Shown here one piece after another: positions 61,554-64,000 of a stretch of 64,000 nucleotides of DNA. A model generated the notes under the pieces. It was not told the DNA's origin. It searched no databases and worked only from the letters and a program-made list of their open reading frames with translations. The stretch is from positions 21,957-85,956 of the forward strand of contig NZ_AFPK01000068.1 in NCBI RefSeq assembly GCF_000220525.1, given 5' to 3'. Within the stretch, counting starts at the first letter, position 1; the number at the start of each line of letters is the position of its first letter. The position numbers were made by a program, and so were the translations under genes. Source of the DNA: Ochrovirga pacifica. GTDB taxonomy: Bacteria > Bacteroidota > Bacteroidia > Flavobacteriales > Flavobacteriaceae.

Positions 61554-63324
61554 TAAAATAGTGATATATATAGGCTTAGTTGCTATAGGTCTATTGTTGG
61601 GTTGGTTACTTTTTAGTGGTTCATCAAACGAACAGACAGAACATAATCACGATGAGGTTGCAGAAACCAATCAAATGTGGACTTGCTCAATGCATCCACA
61701 GATTATGCAACCAGAACCAGGAGACTGCCCTATTTGTGGTATGGACTTAATTCCTGCAGAAACTAGTGCAGATGGTTTATTAGCAGACCAATTCAAGTTA
61801 ACAGAAAATGCCATGGCATTGGCAAACATTCAAACATCAATTGTTGGTAATGGTGAAATAAAAGATAATACCATTAAATTATCAGGGAAAATTGTTATAA
61901 ATGAAGATGAAACGGCAACACAACCAGCACACTTTAATGGTCGTATTGAAAAATTGTACATAAATTCATTAGGACAAAGCGTAAAAAAGGGACAAGCTAT
62001 TGCTCAAGTATATTCTCCAGAACTAGTTACAGCACAGCAAGAGTTAATTACGGCATATCAAATTAAGGATTCACAACCAGAATTATACAAGGCTGTTCGT
62101 AATAAATTCAAAAATTGGAAAATTGACAATTCTCAATTATCTGAAATAGAAACGACAGGTATAATTAAAACACAATTCATTATCTATTCACACGTTTCTG
62201 GGGTTGTATCTGAAATTACAGTGAACGAAGGTGTTCATGTTATGGATGGCCGTCCTATTTTTAAAGTGACTAACCTTGCAACAGTCTGGGCGAATTTTGA
62301 TGTGTACGAAAATCAAATTTCGTTATTTAAAAAAGGACAGGAGGTGATGATTTCAACTAATGCCTATCATAATAAAGAATTTAAAGGAACGGTAGATTTT
62401 ATAGACCCTCTTTTAAATACTAAAACAAGAACAGTAACCTTACGTGTGGTGCTTACTAATAAAAATGATGTATTTAAACCAGGTATGTTTGTTGAAGGTT
62501 ATATTAACGGTAAATCATCTAGTAAAGGGCAAATACTCGTAATTCCATCTACAGCAGTTCTATGGACTGGAAAACGTTCAGTTGTGTATGTAAAAACACA
62601 CTCTACTCAACCTGTTTTTGAAATAAGAAAAATTATATTAGGTAATAAAATAGGTGATAATTATGAAGTATTAGAGGGGGTTAATAATGGTGATGAAATA
62701 GTTACAAATGGAACATTTACAGTCGATGCAGCAGCCCAATTACAAGGCAAAAAATCAATGATGAATAAAGATGGTGGTAAAACAATGACAGGCCACGAAG
62801 GACATTTAGGAATGGATAATAATGCATCAAAAAAAGAAAGTGACCTTACCAATATGAATGAACGTTTGGAAGTGTCAGTAAAATTTCAAGAACAATTAAA
62901 AGTTGTTTATAATGATTACATCAATTTAAAAGATGCTTTAGTAACTGATGATGTTAAAAAAGCCTCAACAAATGCCACAAATTTATTAAACAATTTAGGC
63001 AAAGTAGATATGAAATTAGTATCAGACAATAATGCTCACACACATTGGATGTCATTAGAAAAAGAAATAAAATCGGCTTCAATCACTATTTCTAAAACCA
63101 CTGATATAAAGATTCAAAGAGACCATTTTAAACATCTATCATTAAACTTAATAAATGTGGTACAAATGTTTGGTGTTAAGGAAAAAGTATATGTAGAATT
63201 TTGTCCAATGGGTGATAACAATAAGGGAGCGTATTGGTTGAGTAAAGAAGAAAAAGTAATCAATCCATATTTTGGTAAAGCAATGCTAACCTGTGGAGAA
63301 GTAAAACGACTCATAGCACAATAA
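61543..63324 (+). CDS. cusB: CusB-type RND adaptor with N-terminal metal-binding domain and C-terminal DUF3347 domain
   Basis: A 593-aa adaptor with an N-terminal membrane anchor (IVIYIGLVAIGLLLGWLLF). The HMBD WTCSMHPQIM..DCPICGMDLIP is near 44-71, followed by membrane-fusion domains (about 85-400: GRIEKLYINSLGQSVKKGQ, VMDGRPIFKVTNLATVWANFDVYE), a Met/His linker (MTGHEGHLGMDNN) and a DUF3347 domain (about 445-593, ending NPYFGKAMLTCGEVKR). It is the missing adaptor for CusA and CusC, placed at the end of the cluster. Confidence 0.92.
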   Translation: MKNNKIVIYIGLVAIGLLLGWLLFSGSSNEQTEHNHDEVAETNQMWTCSMHPQIMQPEPGDCPICGMDLIPAETSADGLLADQFKLTENAMALANIQTSIVGNGEIKDNTIKLSGKIVINEDETATQPAHFNGRIEKLYINSLGQSVKKGQAIAQVYSPELVTAQQELITAYQIKDSQPELYKAVRNKFKNWKIDNSQLSEIETTGIIKTQFIIYSHVSGVVSEITVNEGVHVMDGRPIFKVTNLATVWANFDVYENQISLFKKGQEVMISTNAYHNKEFKGTVDFIDPLLNTKTRTVTLRVVLTNKNDVFKPGMFVEGYINGKSSSKGQILVIPSTAVLWTGKRSVVYVKTHSTQPVFEIRKIILGNKIGDNYEVLEGVNNGDEIVTNGTFTVDAAAQLQGKKSMMNKDGGKTMTGHEGHLGMDNNASKKESDLTNMNERLEVSVKFQEQLKVVYNDYINLKDALVTDDVKKASTNATNLLNNLGKVDMKLVSDNNAHTHWMSLEKEIKSASITISKTTDIKIQRDHFKHLSLNLINVVQMFGVKEKVYVEFCPMGDNNKGAYWLSKEEKVINPYFGKAMLTCGEVKRLIAQ

Positions 63325-63349
63325 CTATTATACTTTTAACCGTAAATTA

Positions 63350-63375
63350 AGATGTATTTTACAATACATCTTTTT
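63350..63375 (+). terminator. Terminator of the copper operon
   Basis: AGATGTATT, TTAC, AATACATCT then TTTT, 23 bases after the adaptor stop. Confidence 0.8.
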
Positions 63376-63416
63376 CTCTTTAGAATAATTTTAGAATTAA
63401 ATATTACTTTTATAAT

Positions 63417-63832
63417 ATCAAATATCTAATAGCAGAAGATGAAATAGACTTACAGAAGTCTATAGTTACGCATTTAGAAGGTGATGGTAACATCTGTGAA
63501 GTAGCGTCCAACTTTGAAGAAGCTGCAAACAAAGCAGCTATTTATGATTATGATCTTATAATTTTAGATATTAATTTAATTTCTGGAAGTGGACTCGATA
63601 TATTAAAATTGCTCAAAAAAATAAAAAAAGAGCTAATGTTATTATTATTTCAGCAAACAATTCCTTCTCTAATAAATTAGAAGGTTTAGATTTAGGTGCA
63701 GATGATTATATTACAAAACCATTTTACTTAGCAGAATTAAATTTAATAATTAAGGCAGTTTTAAGAAGGGTAATATGGGGGTGATGAAATTATAGTTTTC
63801 AATGAAATTAAAATTGACACAAAAACTAGAAA
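63417..63832 (+). pseudogene. Decayed OmpR-family response regulator
   Basis: The frame reads KYLIAEDEIDLQKSI, then YDYDLIILDINLISGSG with the phosphoacceptor Asp. A one-base loss in an A-run (about 63615-63632) breaks it, after which another frame continues VIIISANNSF, LDLGADDYITKPFYLAELN. A second shift near 63770 leads to DEIIVFNEIKIDTKTRK, and the DNA-binding domain is then missing. The expected ATG is ATC. Close relative of the intact regulator at 14144. No kinase follows. Confidence 0.85.
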
Positions 63833-64000
63833 GCATATTAAACTCATATTAAGAGTTATTAAAATAGTATTCTATCCAGGATATTATAAAAACACTATTT
63901 TTACTCTATTTACTATTAGTATAAATTATAGTTAAAGAAACGAGGATTTTGCATCCTCGTTTCTCTGTTGAGTTATGGGGGTTTATAAGACTTTCATATT
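63833..64000. other. AT-rich tail with a hairpin
   Basis: No gene seen. AAACGAGGAT and ATCCTCGTTT (63938-63962) form a 10-bp stem with a 5-base loop and a following TCTCTG, possibly the terminator of the lost two-component operon. Confidence 0.5.

Larger units (their letters stand above)
35206..64000 (+). mobile_element. Integrative element B (metal-resistance cargo), right end not identified
   Basis: It starts beside tRNA-Asp with integrase, RteC, HTH, initiator-like protein and DnaC-like ATPase, in the same order and orientation from the tRNA as element A, followed by about 24 kb of metal-resistance genes to the end of the window. No second copy of the tRNA 3' end was seen, so the right boundary lies beyond the window or is unrecognised. 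No relaxase or conjugation gene is visible. Confidence 0.75.

Noticed and set aside
1..64000. CRISPR arrays, insertion sequences and rRNA genes
   Set aside because: No regularly spaced 25-40 bp repeats, no transposase-like ORF and no rRNA sequence were seen.

Overview
The window looks like a chromosome segment of an AT-rich marine-type Flavobacteriaceae bacterium (Bacteroidota). The evidence is Bacteroidota promoter elements of the TAnnTTTG type, RteC-family regulators, IntDOT-like integrases, carboxypeptidase-regulatory/beta-barrel receptors, and CusA-TolC and CopA-barrel fusions. The family is inferred; no rRNA or marker protein fixes it further.

Three blocks are seen. (1) About 1-16.4 kb, nearly all on the minus strand, is integrative element A, abutting a tRNA-Pro gene. 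Its order from the tRNA is tyrosine integrase, a two-component system plus a frameshifted outer-membrane receptor, RteC, a small HTH protein, a winged-helix initiator-like protein and a DnaC-like ATPase. The cargo is a complete four-gene Wadjet/MksBEFG-type SMC defence operon followed by a YVDD reverse transcriptase that runs off the left edge. (2) About 16.4-35.2 kb is ordinary chromosome: a tRNA array (Pro, 3 x Gly-TCC, Gly-GCC, Met), rmuC, gcvT, a five-gene PGA-like exopolysaccharide cluster, the thrA-thrB-thrC operon with a threonine-rich leader peptide, an acyl-CoA dehydrogenase and tRNA-Asp. (3) About 35.2-64 kb is element B, on the plus strand, abutting tRNA-Asp. It repeats the module integrase, RteC, HTH, initiator, ATPase and then carries about 24 kb of metal resistance genes.

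Elements A and B are sister elements in mirrored positions. In both, the 3' half of the initiator-like gene holds iteron-like repeats (core GGGACAAGTA, 11-bp spacing) followed by a very AT-rich stretch with TAAACA repeats, so a replication origin may lie inside the coding sequence. In both, a conserved site (ACGAAAGTCAAATC) lies upstream of the integrase and, inverted, upstream of the HTH gene.

In element A the Wadjet operon and the reverse transcriptase are each preceded by the same short module: a promoter-like block and a terminator-like hairpin just before the start codon. This suggests common control of the two defence genes.

In element B the metal genes form two sets. The first looks like a divalent-cation (Zn/Cd/Co) set: DUF6660, a CzcA-like RND pump fused to TolC, its adaptor, a Fur-family regulator, DUF3703 and a P1B-2 ATPase. 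Its two promoters share TTGCA-N6-TTGCA repeats. The second is a copper/silver set: HYC_CC_PP protein, CusA, CusC, a multicopper oxidase fused to a CopB-like barrel, two DUF3347 proteins, a haem-binding-domain protein, a 44-aa membrane protein, a CopA ATPase, DUF305 and a CusB adaptor carrying its own DUF3347 domain. It ends in a decayed response regulator.
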